Source: an uncultured Chlorobiaceae bacterium (GTDB lineage Bacteria; Bacteroidota; Chlorobiia; Chlorobiales; Chlorobiaceae). Taken from it: a DNA stretch of 64,000 nt. Position 1 is the first letter of the stretch. Every line of letters begins with the position of its first letter. A program made the translations under genes and the position numbers. Shown here piece by piece: positions 9,953 through 21,208 of the stretch. The notes beneath the pieces were generated by a model. The model had not been told where the DNA came from and searched no databases. It saw nothing but the letters and a program-made list of their open reading frames with translations. Location of the stretch: positions 62,001-126,000 of the forward strand of contig CAIMPI010000030.1 of NCBI GenBank assembly GCA_903843305.1. The letters are read 5' to 3'.

Positions 9953-10303
9953 ATGCATGTTTTCATAGTAATTGTAGGTTTGCTTGCATCGATTCTGCTG
10001 ATAGGCGTTATTTTGTTGCAGAGTCCAAAAAGTGGAAGCGGTCTGACCGGTGGGATGGCAAGCCTTGGTACTGTTCAGACTCTTGGTGTAAGGCGGACTG
10101 GTGACTTTTTAAGCAAGACAACAGCAATTCTGGCAGCTATTGTTATGCTTCTTTGTTTTATAGCCCAGTTTACTCTTCCCGGCAAAGAATCCTCAAAGGC
10201 ATCGTCGGAAAGCATTCTTCAGCATAATGTTCCACAACTGCCCGCAGTTCCAGGTAAAACCGTGCCTTCCGCGCCGTTGACGCCAGCACTGCCCGCAAAA
10301 TAA
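9953..10303 (+). CDS. secG: Preprotein translocase subunit SecG
   Basis: [15 protein letters not shown]...[18 protein letters not shown]. Confidence 0.92.
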   Translation: MHVFIVIVGLLASILLIGVILLQSPKSGSGLTGGMASLGTVQTLGVRRTGDFLSKTTAILAAIVMLLCFIAQFTLPGKESSKASSESILQHNVPQLPAVPGKTVPSAPLTPALPAK

Positions 10304-10310
10304 TTACTCT

Positions 10311-10386
10311 GCACCCGTGGCTCAATCGGTAGAGCAACTGACTCTTAATCAGTGGGTTGGAGGTTCGAGTCCTCCCGGGTGCACCA
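10311..10386 (+). tRNA. tRNA-Lys (CTT), CCA encoded
   Basis: Acceptor GCACCCG/CGGGTGC-ACCA, anticodon loop CTCTTAA. Confidence 0.95.
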
Positions 10387-10430
10387 GCAAGACCCGCAAC
10401 TTCTCCAGACGAGGTTGCGGGTTTTTGCTT
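10387..10430 (+). terminator. Rho-independent terminator after tRNA-Lys
   Basis: ACCCGCAAC...GTTGCGGGTTTTT. Confidence 0.8.
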
Positions 10431-10507
10431 CTGACTCCTGCCTTTTTTTTGTATCGTGTCATGGAGAGTTTTTTTGTAACTATTTTAAAAAATAAACAGT
10501 TATAAAA

Positions 10508-11833
10508 TTGTTCAAAATTATCGATCGTTACATTCTCAAATCGCATATTGGGCCTTTCATTTTTGCATTTGTTACTCTCATTTTTGTACTGATACTTCAA
10601 TTCTTTTCTACTTTTGCTGACCGCTTTATCGGCAAGGGTATTGGATTTTCCTTTATTGTCGAACTCATTATGCTCCAGTCTGCATGGATGGTGGGACTGG
10701 CCGCGCCCATGGCGGTGCTTGTTTCTGTCGTTATGGCATTCGGCTCTCTGACTACTACCTCGGAAATGACTATTTTCAGGGCATCCGGTATATCTCTCTA
10801 CCGGCTTATGATCCCTGTTCTTCTTGCCGCTCTTATTCTGTCAGCGCTTGTCGAAAGGTTTAATAATGTTGTGCTTCCCCAAGCCAACTATCAGGCGAAA
10901 TCAATGATGGTCGATATCGCCAAATCGAAACCAGCCTTCGGATTAACCGAAAACGCTTTTTCAACTCTTGTGGATGGCTATTCCATCTTCATTCGTAAAT
11001 CTGATGATCGTTTAAAAGAGCTTCACGATATTGTCATTTATGATGTTACCAGGCCAGATTACAGTTCAATGGTGACTGCTGAAAAAGGACGCATTGATTT
11101 TACCGCTGATTATCAGTATCTCATTATGACGCTCTATAACGGCGAGATTTACCAGATACATCAACCGGACCACAAAAGTGTTCGCAGCATGACCTTCAGT
11201 AAACAACGTTTTGCTTTTGAGTCATCAGTTTCCGGTTTTTCACGCTCTTCAGGCAACAGGATGCGTTCAGGTGATAACGAACTTTCAGCAAACGAACTGC
11301 ATCTTATTGGCAACGAATTCAAGAAAAGGATTTTGGCATCAGAAAAACGTATCTGTATACCTCTTGAAAATATGGAGAAGCGTTTGATGCAAAACCACTC
11401 CGTTTTTTCAGGAACGTTGTCCATGGTCTCTGATTCGTCCAAGGCGATAACCAAAGCTGCGAGTTATGTTGACCGTCAACTTGCCCAACTTAATAGCGAA
11501 CTCACAAGCATTACATCTAACCAGAGCATGTACAACCGATACATGGCTGCCTATCATAAAAAATACGCACTTTCTCTCGCCTGTTTTGTCTTTGTTCTGG
11601 TCGGTGCTCCTCTTGGCGTTCTTGCTCGACGTGGCGGTTTCGGGGTGGGTGGGGGAATATCCCTTCTTTTTTTCGTTTTCTACTGGATGATCATGATTAC
11701 TGGCGAAAAAATTGCCGAACGAGGCCTGCTCGATCCCATGCTTTCAATGTGGCTGGCCAATATCGTGATGGCCTGTATTGGCATTGGGCTTGTTATCAGT
11801 CTGACTGGTGCGGTCTTCAATACATCACGATAA
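10508..11833 (+). CDS. LptF/LptG (YjgP/YjgQ) family permease
   Basis: 441 aa; N-terminal DRYILKSHIGPFIFAFVTLIFVLILQF, central periplasmic domain, C-terminal TM helices. TTG start. Confidence 0.88.
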   Translation: MFKIIDRYILKSHIGPFIFAFVTLIFVLILQFFSTFADRFIGKGIGFSFIVELIMLQSAWMVGLAAPMAVLVSVVMAFGSLTTTSEMTIFRASGISLYRLMIPVLLAALILSALVERFNNVVLPQANYQAKSMMVDIAKSKPAFGLTENAFSTLVDGYSIFIRKSDDRLKELHDIVIYDVTRPDYSSMVTAEKGRIDFTADYQYLIMTLYNGEIYQIHQPDHKSVRSMTFSKQRFAFESSVSGFSRSSGNRMRSGDNELSANELHLIGNEFKKRILASEKRICIPLENMEKRLMQNHSVFSGTLSMVSDSSKAITKAASYVDRQLAQLNSELTSITSNQSMYNRYMAAYHKKYALSLACFVFVLVGAPLGVLARRGGFGVGGGISLLFFVFYWMIMITGEKIAERGLLDPMLSMWLANIVMACIGIGLVISLTGAVFNTSR

Positions 11834-11857
11834 CGTGACTCATTGAATCGGTAAACA

Positions 11858-12250
11858 TCAGATGCAGTTCTTTTCTTCTCCTTTTTTCTTATGTCCGCAG
11901 CAGAGCGTTTTTTTTACTCCCTTTTCGTCAAGACAGACAAAGGTGATATTAGTACTGAATGCCAGAATTCTTTCCCCGGTCTCAATACTTTTTTTGTAGA
12001 CACGCACAGTGTACTCAATAGAAGTATTTCCGATTCTGCTTTTTTCCGTTACAAAACATAGGATGGAACCTCCCCGTATGCTTTTTTTGAATTCTACCTT
12101 ATCCAAACCAACAGTAACAAAGTTACATCCCGGATAATCCAGAGATACCGTGATATAGCTGATCTCATCAATCCATTTCAAAAGGTTTCCGCCAAAGAGA
12201 AAACCGTAATGATTAAGATGCTCCGGCAAAACAAGCTTATACGTTTCCAT
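11858..12250 (-). CDS. Hotdog-fold acyl-CoA thioesterase
   Basis: 130 aa; [23 protein letters not shown] motif. Confidence 0.85.
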   Translation of the reverse strand: METYKLVLPEHLNHYGFLFGGNLLKWIDEISYITVSLDYPGCNFVTVGLDKVEFKKSIRGGSILCFVTEKSRIGNTSIEYTVRVYKKSIETGERILAFSTNITFVCLDEKGVKKTLCCGHKKKGEEKNCI

Positions 12251-12496
12251 ATCAAAAAAATGTAGGTTGGTGAAGGCATTATCTTCAGCAATTTATGGAT
12301 AAAAAGCCCTAACCAAAAACTTGGGTTTGGATGAAGATGAGGTCCTTATACGTTTCTCACACAACGCGATTAAAGCAGGTTGTGTTGCTTCATCTTCGTT
12401 TTTGTTGAAAGATCTTCTGCGTTGCATGAACTCAATCTTTTTCTTTACTTTCGATGTAACATAGATTTTTTTCGACAATATATAAACAATAGGACT

Positions 12497-13030
12497 ATGC
12501 CCGAAGAAACGAAAAGTGGGAGTTGCTGTTCGGGTGAAAAAGGTAATGGATATTCAGTCTCTGAAAAAAGGCTCGGCTGGCATGAGTACTTCATGAATGT
12601 CGCTCATCTTATTTCGCGCCGGGCGACCTGTACTCGGGCTCATATCGGCGCGGTCATCGTCAGGGAGAACAGTATTCTTTCGACTGGGTATAACGGTGCG
12701 CCATCCGGCCTCCCTCACTGTAACGACAGTAATTGCCTTATTTACCAGAGCAAACATCCTGATGGGACAGTCGAAGAGAACTGTGTCAACACGATTCATG
12801 CTGAAATCAATGCTATCGCGCAGGCGGCAAAACATGGTGTTTCAATCAAGGATTCCGATATCTATATTACTGCGAGTCCCTGTATTCATTGTCTTAAGGT
12901 GCTCATTAACGTAGGTATCAAAACTATCTACTACGATAAACCCTATAAAATAGAGCATATCGATGAACTTCTCAGGCTTTCCGGTATTCGGCTGGTACAG
13001 GTAAATTTAGCCAGTAACCTGAAGGAGTGA
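12497..13030 (+). CDS. dCMP deaminase / ComEB-like zinc deaminase
   Basis: [32 protein letters not shown]...[12 protein letters not shown]...[16 protein letters not shown]. Start moved from 12380 to MPEETK. Confidence 0.9.
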   Translation: MPEETKSGSCCSGEKGNGYSVSEKRLGWHEYFMNVAHLISRRATCTRAHIGAVIVRENSILSTGYNGAPSGLPHCNDSNCLIYQSKHPDGTVEENCVNTIHAEINAIAQAAKHGVSIKDSDIYITASPCIHCLKVLINVGIKTIYYDKPYKIEHIDELLRLSGIRLVQVNLASNLKE

Positions 13031-13032
13031 CC

Positions 13033-14157
13033 ATGTTGCACTGCGATGATGCCTTTTTTATGACGCACTGTCTTGAACTTGCCTTGCAGGGTGCGGGCAC
13101 TGTGAGCCCGAACCCCATGGTGGGCTCGGTTATCGTTTACAACGGCGAAATTATAGGGGAAGGCTATCATCAGAAGTTTGGTGCTCCTCACGCAGAAGTC
13201 CATGCCATTTCGTCGGTACCCGACGAACAACTACTCCACGATGCAACACTTTATGTCAATCTGGAGCCTTGCGCCCATTTTGGCAAAACTCCTCCATGTA
13301 GCGATCTTATAATTCAGAAAGGTATTCCTCGCGTTGTTATCGGGTGCCGCGATCCCCATGTTGAGGTCGCTGGAAAAGGCATTGCCAAGCTTAAGGCAGC
13401 CGGAATCACTGTTACAGAGGGTGTGCTCGAAGCAGAGTGTATAAAATGTAATGAGGCTTTTATCAAAAGCCACACTCAAGGACTGCCCTTTGTCACCATA
13501 AAACTGGCCCAAACCCTTGATGGTAAAATTGCAACCTCACTTGGTGCATCCCACTGGATTACCGGGGAAGAGGCAAGAAAAGAGGTGCACCGTCTCCGGA
13601 GTACTCATGATGCCGTTCTTATCGGTGAAGCCTCTGTACGTGCAGACGATTCTCAACTTACCGTCAGGCATTGTTCAGGGCGTAATCCTCTTCGTGTGGT
13701 TCTTGACCGTCGACTGAGTTTGCCTTTAGATGCAAAAATTTTCAATACTGATGCGCCGACCATCGTCTTTGCATCAACTGCGTGGGGACGATTGCCTAAA
13801 ATTGCGCTGTTACGGGAAAAAGGGGTGACGGTGTTGTTTGTTAATGAACATGCAGGAGAGCTTGATCTTCGTCATGTGCTTTTGGAGCTGCATAAGCGGG
13901 ACGTACTCTCAGTGATGGTCGAAGGGGGTAGCCGGTTGTCAGCGTCATTTGTTCGTGCCAGGCTTGTCGATAAAATCACTATGTTTATCGCCCCGAAACT
14001 CTTTGGAGGGGACGCTCTGAGTTCCTTTGCGCCTCTCGGTATCAGCATGCCCGATCAGGCAGTGAATCTGCGCTTCGAGCCACCCCAGTTTTTCGGGAGT
14101 GATGTGCTGCTGCAGGCTTATATTGAAAATCGAAGCAGAATAGATGAATCAAGGTGA
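13033..14157 (+). CDS. ribD: Bifunctional pyrimidine deaminase/reductase
   Basis: [31 protein letters not shown]-terminal reductase [15 protein letters not shown]. Confidence 0.95.
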   Translation: MLHCDDAFFMTHCLELALQGAGTVSPNPMVGSVIVYNGEIIGEGYHQKFGAPHAEVHAISSVPDEQLLHDATLYVNLEPCAHFGKTPPCSDLIIQKGIPRVVIGCRDPHVEVAGKGIAKLKAAGITVTEGVLEAECIKCNEAFIKSHTQGLPFVTIKLAQTLDGKIATSLGASHWITGEEARKEVHRLRSTHDAVLIGEASVRADDSQLTVRHCSGRNPLRVVLDRRLSLPLDAKIFNTDAPTIVFASTAWGRLPKIALLREKGVTVLFVNEHAGELDLRHVLLELHKRDVLSVMVEGGSRLSASFVRARLVDKITMFIAPKLFGGDALSSFAPLGISMPDQAVNLRFEPPQFFGSDVLLQAYIENRSRIDESR

Positions 14158-14215
14158 GGGAGAAAGCAAACATGGTTTTATGATGGGGAAAAAATATACA
14201 AAAAGAAGGTTGTCT

Positions 14216-14632
14216 ATGATTGAGCGTTTAACCAATAACAGTGACCTTGGGAAGTTGCTTCTGCGGGTTTCAGTGGGTACCCTGATGCTTTTTCATGGAG
14301 TAAACAAAATTCAGCACGGGTATGGTTTTGTAGAGTCTATGCTGCTCAAGGCCAAGTTTCCGGGGTATTTCTCACATGGAATTCTTGTCGGTGAGCTTCT
14401 TGCACCCCTGCTTATGGTGACAGGTATCTATACACGCCCAGCGGCTCTTATACAAGCCTTCGTCATGGTTATGGCAATCTACCTTGTTCATTCGAGAGAG
14501 CTTTTTTCTTTGTCGCAACAGGGTGGATATGCTCTTGAGCTGCAGGCACTTTATCTGTTTGGTTCACTCGCAGTTTTCTTTTTGGGAGCAGGCCGTTTCA
14601 GTTTTTCCCGTGGTTGTGACCCGTGGAACTGA
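14216..14632 (+). CDS. DoxX family membrane protein
   Basis: [21 protein letters not shown]...[24 protein letters not shown]. Confidence 0.85.
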   Translation: MIERLTNNSDLGKLLLRVSVGTLMLFHGVNKIQHGYGFVESMLLKAKFPGYFSHGILVGELLAPLLMVTGIYTRPAALIQAFVMVMAIYLVHSRELFSLSQQGGYALELQALYLFGSLAVFFLGAGRFSFSRGCDPWN

Positions 14633-14642
14633 GAGCTCGCTG

Positions 14643-15431
14643 ATGAAACAGGATATTGTTGATCTTCGTAATGTTACGGTTTTTCGTGGGACTACATGTG
14701 TTTTCAGGAATCTCTCCCTCGTTGTTCAGGATGGGTGCAATACGGTAATTCTCGGGCCGAACGGGTCAGGCAAGACTACCCTGATGCAGCTTTTTTCCTG
14801 CGACCTTTATCCCGTTGCCGAACCGGGGAGTCATGTAAAGATTTTCGGCAAAGAGCGCTGGAATGTCTGGGACCTTCGTACATGTCTTGGTATTGTTTCT
14901 CTCGATCTCCAGCATGATTATCTCCCCCATTCCAAGGGAATTAATGTTATATTATCGGGCATTTACTCCAGTATTAATACTTGGCAGCATCAAGAGTTTA
15001 GTTGCGTTGATTTTGAAAAAGCCGATGCCATTATGGAAATGCTTGGTATCGCTGCACTCAAAAACCGGGCATTCGGTACTATGTCAACCGGACAGCAGCG
15101 ACGTTTTCTTCTGGGCAGGACATTGATTAATGATCCTGGTGCTCTGTTGCTGGATGAGCCTACCAGTGGTCTTGATCTCAAGGCTTCATTCCAGTATATG
15201 GAAATGCTGCGCTTGTTGATGAGATCGGGGAAAACTGTTTTGCTGGTCACCCATCATCTTCATGAGATTCCTCCTGAAATTGAGAGGGTAGTGCTTATAA
15301 AAGAGGGTCGAATAGTGAGTGATGGGAAAAAAGCTGATGTGTTGACTTCCGAATCCCTTTCTAATCTTTTTGATTACCATTTGCAGGTAGTTGCAGTAAA
15401 TGGCTATTATCAGGTGTTACCTTCAGCATGA
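14643..15431 (+). CDS. ABC transporter ATP-binding protein
   Basis: Walker A GPNGSGKTT, signature MSTGQQRR, Walker B ALLLDEPTSGLD. Confidence 0.92.
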   Translation: MKQDIVDLRNVTVFRGTTCVFRNLSLVVQDGCNTVILGPNGSGKTTLMQLFSCDLYPVAEPGSHVKIFGKERWNVWDLRTCLGIVSLDLQHDYLPHSKGINVILSGIYSSINTWQHQEFSCVDFEKADAIMEMLGIAALKNRAFGTMSTGQQRRFLLGRTLINDPGALLLDEPTSGLDLKASFQYMEMLRLLMRSGKTVLLVTHHLHEIPPEIERVVLIKEGRIVSDGKKADVLTSESLSNLFDYHLQVVAVNGYYQVLPSA

Positions 15432-15555
15432 GGTTATATAAAATTGGACAGTAAGCGAAGCTTTTTTTGCTGAACGTATTTGATAAGACTTGTGTTGCAG
15501 TTCTGTTGTATAGGCTTTTGATCTGGATAATTTTTTTAATCTTAGACAACTTTTT

Positions 15556-16065
15556 ATGGCACAGATCACATTGAAGGGAAATCCTTTTGAAACTGTCGGG
15601 ACTCTTCCCGCCAAAAGCTCCGAAGCTCCTTTTTTCTGTCTGGTGAAAACTGACCTTTCCGAAGCTGGTCCTGCCGACTTTGCAGGGAAAAGACTTGTGC
15701 TTAATATATTTCCAAGCCTTGATACACCTGTCTGCGCAGCTTCGGTCAGACGCTTCAACCAGGAAGTTTCAGCCCTCGATGGCACTGTCGTGCTCTGCAT
15801 CTCTGCTGATCTGCCTTTTGCGCACAGTCGCTTCTGCGAGACTGAAGGATTGAAAAATGTTGTTTCCCTCTCTGTGTTTCGCTCTCCCGAGTTCGGTATC
15901 AATTATGGAGTTACCATTGCAAATGGCCCACTCAAAGGACTTCTTTCCCGTGCCATTGTTATCATTGATGCTGACGGAATCGTGCGCTACACCGAACAGG
16001 TACCGGAAATAGTGGAGGAACCAGACTACAGCGCGGCCCTTAAGGCTCTCAAAGCTATCGTATAA
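15556..16065 (+). CDS. tpx: Thiol peroxidase
   Basis: [19 protein letters not shown] active site; [11 protein letters not shown] resolving Cys. Confidence 0.94.
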   Translation: MAQITLKGNPFETVGTLPAKSSEAPFFCLVKTDLSEAGPADFAGKRLVLNIFPSLDTPVCAASVRRFNQEVSALDGTVVLCISADLPFAHSRFCETEGLKNVVSLSVFRSPEFGINYGVTIANGPLKGLLSRAIVIIDADGIVRYTEQVPEIVEEPDYSAALKALKAIV

Positions 16066-16085
16066 CCGAAGAAATCAGCCACAGC

Positions 16086-16742
16086 ATGTTTACCGGAATT
16101 ATCAAAGACGTTGGCCGGGTGAGGGGAGTAACACGGCGGCAGGGTGGTTTGCGACTCAGGGTGCAGTACAGCAGCACTGAAGCGTTCAGCAATCTCTCTG
16201 TCGATGAGAGCGTCAGTATCAACGGTGCCTGCCAGACCGTTGTTGCTCTCGGTGAGGGGTGGTTTGAGGTCGATACTGTTGAGGAGACGCTCTCTAAAAC
16301 AACGCTCGGTACTCTTCATAACGGAGCGCTTGTGAACCTTGAGCGGGCAGTTCGTCCCCTTGATCGTCTCGGCGGCCATTTTGTGCTGGGCCATGTTGAT
16401 TGTGCGGCAACCGTGCGGGAGGTCAGAGAGCTTGGTTTGAGCCGCGAACTCTGGATAGCCTTTCCAGACGACTTCAGCTCCATGATCGTCTCTGCCGGTT
16501 CGATAACGATTGATGGGATCAGCCTGACCGTTGCAAAGCTTGACGTCCAGCTTTTTGCCGTCGCCGTTATTCCCTTTACCTTTGCCCATACTACCATCAA
16601 CGAGCTCAAAGCAGGAAGCAGAGTGAATCTCGAATTCGATATACTCGGCAAGTATGTTGCTCGTCAACTTGGAAGGGCCTCTTCTTCAATCCAAGAGGAT
16701 GCACGGATCAATGAAGCCTGGCTTCAGGAAAACGGGTTTTAA
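16086..16742 (+). CDS. ribE: Riboflavin synthase (alpha)
   Basis: [12 protein letters not shown]; duplicated lumazine-binding domain; [10 protein letters not shown]. Confidence 0.95.
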   Translation: MFTGIIKDVGRVRGVTRRQGGLRLRVQYSSTEAFSNLSVDESVSINGACQTVVALGEGWFEVDTVEETLSKTTLGTLHNGALVNLERAVRPLDRLGGHFVLGHVDCAATVREVRELGLSRELWIAFPDDFSSMIVSAGSITIDGISLTVAKLDVQLFAVAVIPFTFAHTTINELKAGSRVNLEFDILGKYVARQLGRASSSIQEDARINEAWLQENGF

Positions 16743-18085
16743 TGGCTGATACTGACCACATCCAGTCCGATCTTTTCGGCTTTTCAGTTTCCCCTGCCGC
16801 CGGAGATTATTTTCAGCCCCTTGCTGAACGGGTTCGTCCGCGTACCCTTGACGATATGGCAGGGCAGGAGCATCTTGTAGGGTCAAACGGGCCGCTCCGT
16901 AAATTTCTTGTTGGCGGCCAGATGCCCTCCATGATTTTTTGGGGCCCTCCCGGTTCAGGCAAAACCACCCTTGCTGAAATTTGCGCAGCCTCACTAAACT
17001 ATCGCTTTGAGCAGCTTTCAGCCATTGATTCCGGCGTCAAGGATGTCCGTAAAGCACTTGAAAATGCTGAAAAAGCAAGACGCGCAGGCCACAGGAGCAT
17101 CCTTTTTATTGATGAAATTCACCGTTTCAACAAGGCGCAGCAGGATACGCTTCTCCATGCCATAGAACAGGGGCTTATTGTATTGATCGGAGCTACCACC
17201 GAAAACCCTTCTTTTGAGGTGAACGGAGCACTTCTGAGCCGGATGCAGGTCTATATTTTAAAACCGCTCAGCCCAGAGGAGATCGAAGCGGTTATCAGGC
17301 GTGCACTCAAAGAGGACTCTCTGTTCAGGGGTCTTTCAATTGAGATAACCGACCTCGATTTTTTATTACAGTTTTCTGGAGGGGATGCACGGAAGGCTTT
17401 GAATGCAGTCGAAGCGGCTATCTCGCTTTTACCGAAGGGTTCGACCAAAATAGTGTTGAATAGAAAGCTGCTTGAAGAGGCCCTGCAGCACAAGGCCCCG
17501 ATCTACGATAAAGGCGGTGAAAACCATTATGACATCATCTCTGCTTTTATCAAATCCATGCGAGGTTCCGATCCCGATGCAGCCCTTTTCTGGCTTGCCA
17601 GAATGATTGAAGGCGGAGAAGACCCGAAATTCATCGCCCGGCGGATGGTCATATTTGCAAGCGAAGATATCGGCAATGCCGATCCCTACGCCATAACCCT
17701 TGCTATTTCCGTCTTTCAGGCCGTTGCAATGATCGGCATGCCCGAGGCAAGGATCAATCTGGCCCAGGGGGTTACTTACCTTGCCTCCGCACCAAAATCA
17801 AATGCAAGCTATCAAGGTCTCAACGAGGCCATGAGTGAGGCAAAAGCCATGCAGGATTTGATGGTTCCCCTTCACTTGCGCAATGCACCGACCAAACTTA
17901 TGAAAACCGAAGGATACGGAGCTGGATATCACTATCCCCACAGTTATCCCGGCCATTTTGTCGCGCAGCACTACTTTCCGGAGGGCATGGAGCCAAAAGC
18001 CTACTATCGTCCCGGCGATGAAGGGCGCGAAAAGTATATCAGGGAACGCCTGTTACCGTTGTGGCATGACCGTTATCATCCCTGA
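16742..18085 (+). CDS. rarA: Replication-associated recombination protein A (RarA/MgsA)
   Basis: [57 protein letters not shown]. Confidence 0.95.
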   Translation: MADTDHIQSDLFGFSVSPAAGDYFQPLAERVRPRTLDDMAGQEHLVGSNGPLRKFLVGGQMPSMIFWGPPGSGKTTLAEICAASLNYRFEQLSAIDSGVKDVRKALENAEKARRAGHRSILFIDEIHRFNKAQQDTLLHAIEQGLIVLIGATTENPSFEVNGALLSRMQVYILKPLSPEEIEAVIRRALKEDSLFRGLSIEITDLDFLLQFSGGDARKALNAVEAAISLLPKGSTKIVLNRKLLEEALQHKAPIYDKGGENHYDIISAFIKSMRGSDPDAALFWLARMIEGGEDPKFIARRMVIFASEDIGNADPYAITLAISVFQAVAMIGMPEARINLAQGVTYLASAPKSNASYQGLNEAMSEAKAMQDLMVPLHLRNAPTKLMKTEGYGAGYHYPHSYPGHFVAQHYFPEGMEPKAYYRPGDEGREKYIRERLLPLWHDRYHP

Positions 18086-18175
18086 TCTTGTTAAGAGAGC
18101 CTCGGATTCTTTTGAACCCGAGGGGTCTGCACTCCATACCGCACATTGGTCTGACGAAGGGGGTTCCCTTACGCG

Positions 18176-19396
18176 CTACACGTGATGAACGTATTGTCCG
18201 TCGTCGAACGGAACAAGGCTGATGGCAGTGCCATCAGCCTTTTGCTTGTTGAGCCACGTCATAAAACTGCGCTCACTACTACTGTCAAACCAGTCTTTTC
18301 GTGAACCTGTAAATCCTGAATTGGGGGGATATATCTCGATAAATCGTTTGAAAAGCTCTGTGGTAAAGTCGGTCTCCTCGCCTACCGGTTTGTATTTATC
18401 TGTATCCGGACAGCGTTTGCACTGCGAGCCGCTGTCGGCCGTAGAGCACAGCGGACTGGGCGCAGTCAGGTATCCGCAATGGCTGCCTTTTTCAACATTG
18501 GCGACAGCCGCCCACGAATCACTTCCTGCGGGAGCCATCTGGCTGTACTCAGTGACAACCGACGTGTCGGAGGACCATGCCGGTGGCTGCGATGTATCGA
18601 GGCAGGCACAATCGCACTGGCCGATAATCATCAGGTTCGGCATCGGTATGGTTGCCAGTTTTTGCCGGTATGGTTCCATGCCGCTAAAAAGAGGATTATT
18701 CATATCTACGGGCGAGAGCTGAACAAGCCCCACCGGATTGGCCCGGCTTTCCTTTCCCCAGGTCGAGAGCTTCTCGGTAACTCTTGGAAAGATGATCCTG
18801 TCGTACACAATAGGATCAAACTTCTTGTTTGTTTTTTCTCCGATCGCATTGAGGTTGTCAAATCCGGTTGCTGCAGCCTGTGCATGCGCACCTCCAACAG
18901 AGTGACCGGCAAAAATGACATTATTGGAGTTCATGAACTGAAATTGCTTTGAGCGGCTTGCACTATAGAATGTACTGGTTGCGCCGAAACAAATAAGATA
19001 GGAGGCGGCCATAAACGCATCCTGTCCAACCCTTGGATTCCCGCCGAAATCGGTCGTGGGCGTGAATTCGGTTTGCTGGTGAGTAGAGGTCACAAAAGCC
19101 ATTGCCCAGTTCTTTTTTACAATGGCAGAGGTATAGTTGTAGTAATTGGAGGGGTAATTGGCAAACAGCGGTTCCATCTCTTTGTTGAAAATGCCTGCAA
19201 TAATTCGTTTTGGAAAATATAAAAGGTCGGGACCGATCAGGAATCCATGACTGAACATAACGAGTCCATTTGCTTGCTGATTTTTCGGATAATATACATC
19301 AATAGCAATTTCTGTGAAATTCAGATCTTCAGGACTATACTGCATCCAGAAGTACACCCTTTTGAAACAGTAGTCATTAATGATGATAGGTTCCAT
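18176..19396 (-). CDS. Alpha/beta hydrolase with a Cys-rich segment
   Basis: 406 aa; nucleophile elbow GHSVGGAHAQ; LVMFSHGF oxyanion strand. Confidence 0.75.
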   Translation of the reverse strand: MEPIIINDYCFKRVYFWMQYSPEDLNFTEIAIDVYYPKNQQANGLVMFSHGFLIGPDLLYFPKRIIAGIFNKEMEPLFANYPSNYYNYTSAIVKKNWAMAFVTSTHQQTEFTPTTDFGGNPRVGQDAFMAASYLICFGATSTFYSASRSKQFQFMNSNNVIFAGHSVGGAHAQAAATGFDNLNAIGEKTNKKFDPIVYDRIIFPRVTEKLSTWGKESRANPVGLVQLSPVDMNNPLFSGMEPYRQKLATIPMPNLMIIGQCDCACLDTSQPPAWSSDTSVVTEYSQMAPAGSDSWAAVANVEKGSHCGYLTAPSPLCSTADSGSQCKRCPDTDKYKPVGEETDFTTELFKRFIEIYPPNSGFTGSRKDWFDSSSERSFMTWLNKQKADGTAISLVPFDDGQYVHHV

Positions 19397-19803
19397 GATG
19401 AGTGGATTATTTGTTGATAAAAACCCTTACGTTTGGAGCTAACAATAAACGCATGGTATTATACACTACATACTTTTAATATACACGCCGAGTTAGATAA
19501 TTCAACAATGAAACACTGTCGCGTTCGGTAAAAAAATGAAAAAGTGAAAGCAAGCTCCTTTTCCTCAGCACAACCTCTTCTGTGGAAAGTTCCTGCATAT
19601 TGTACTGCTTTTTCAGAAATGACTTAAAAGAATAGTATAATATAATAAGCAAGGGAAAAACAGCGAGGGTGCTAAAGCCGTATCTCTCTCATGTTTTCAA
19701 TGATCAATGTATTTAGAGGCCTCTTGGCTTCAACTCGGTATCACCTTGATTTTTCTGTATCCTGTATTGGAGTAAATGTTATAAGTCAATATCTCGTAAT
19801 AAA

Positions 19804-21177
19804 ATGAGGCGAATAGTATCTTGGTTGAGAGTGATTCTTTTGGTTGTTGTGCCTTTATTTTTGTTGATAGGGTCATCTTTTCTGTATGCTGCACCTACTT
19901 CGGAGGAGACAAGCACACTTACCCTTGACGAGGCCGTCCGTACCGGGATCGAGAAAAGCCGCAACCTTGAAATTGCCCGACTCGACAGGGATATGGCTGG
20001 TCAGAAAATCAGGGAGACATGGTCGAAAGTGCTACCCCAGATTACAACAAGTGTAACTTATACCCGTACACTGAAACCGTCAGTGATGCTGCTTCCTCCA
20101 AACCAGGGTTTTTTTCCAAGTACACTTGAAATAAGCTCCGATAATGCCGCACATGCCACCCTTGATGTTCGCCAGCCACTTTTCGATGCATCATCTTTTG
20201 CAGGCATAAAGGCCGCAAGCATTGTCCGCAAAATGAGCGAAGAGGCCTATAGAAGCGCCGAGGCTGCTGTTATAGCCGACATCAAACTCTCCTATTTCGA
20301 TGCTCTCATAGCAAAAAAGCAGTTGACCCTTATTGAGCAGAGTATCGCACGTTGGGAGCAGTCAAGAAAAGATACCCGGGCCATGTTCCGGCAGGGAGTT
20401 GTTGCCGATATTGATACTCTCAAAGCCTTTCTTTCTGTTGAAAATCTTCGGCCTGACCAGATCCAGGCCGAAAGTCGGGTAGCAACTACCTTGACAAAAC
20501 TGAAAAACGCCATGGGTATTTCAGCCGAAAGCAATATCGTGTTGAGCGGAAAACTTGAGATTCCTGCCACATCATATCCTTCCGATATCAATGCAGCATA
20601 CCTTGAAGCACTTGATGCAAGGCCAGAGCTCCGCCAGCTTGAACTTCAGGTTCAGGCCGAAAAAGAACAAATCAGCTCAGTCCGTGCCGAGCGCTTTCCA
20701 CTCCTCTCTGCATTTGGCAAGCTTGAAACCCAGACAGCATTTAACGATGGAGTCAAACCCTCCAATTCTCGATGGCCAGCATCTTCTTCAGTAGGCCTCC
20801 AGCTCGCCATGCCTCTCTTTACAGGTTATCGCATAAGCGCCCAAGTTGAACAGGCAAAAATAGGCCAACTGCAAACGCGGAGCAAGCTTGAAGATCTTAA
20901 AGCAAATATCAGGGCTGAAATTGAGGTAAGAGTTTTAAATTTCAGAGAATCACAAAAAAGAATTGAAGTACAGTCGAAAACCATCAATGTTGCAGAACGA
21001 AGCTACAATATATCACTTTTGCGCTTCAAAGAGGGTATAGGCTCCCGTCTTGAGCTGACCGATGCCGAACTCCAGCTCAATAAATCTAAAACAAACTACT
21101 TGCAGGCAGTTTATGATTATCTTGTCGCGACTATCCATCTCGATAAAGCATTAGGGCGTAGGGGGATAGCCAAGTAA
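19804..21177 (+). CDS. TolC family outer membrane efflux protein
   Basis: 457 aa; signal peptide, TLDEAVRTGIEKSRNLEIAR, duplicated OEP repeats, GIGSRLELTDAELQLNKSKTNYLQAVYDYLVA. Confidence 0.92.
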   Translation: MRRIVSWLRVILLVVVPLFLLIGSSFLYAAPTSEETSTLTLDEAVRTGIEKSRNLEIARLDRDMAGQKIRETWSKVLPQITTSVTYTRTLKPSVMLLPPNQGFFPSTLEISSDNAAHATLDVRQPLFDASSFAGIKAASIVRKMSEEAYRSAEAAVIADIKLSYFDALIAKKQLTLIEQSIARWEQSRKDTRAMFRQGVVADIDTLKAFLSVENLRPDQIQAESRVATTLTKLKNAMGISAESNIVLSGKLEIPATSYPSDINAAYLEALDARPELRQLELQVQAEKEQISSVRAERFPLLSAFGKLETQTAFNDGVKPSNSRWPASSSVGLQLAMPLFTGYRISAQVEQAKIGQLQTRSKLEDLKANIRAEIEVRVLNFRESQKRIEVQSKTINVAERSYNISLLRFKEGIGSRLELTDAELQLNKSKTNYLQAVYDYLVATIHLDKALGRRGIAK

Positions 21178-21208
21178 ATGTTTTATTCAGTTATTGTTGC
21201 AAATCCTG

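Noticed and set aside
10317-10505. 62-aa ORF MAQSVEQLTLNQWVGGSSPPGCTS
   Set aside because: Spurious translation of tRNA-Lys and its terminator.
18176-19396. Chlorophyllase assignment for the alpha/beta hydrolase
   Set aside because: The pigment context is tempting but GHSVGG is a general nucleophile elbow and no chlorophyllase-specific motif was identified.
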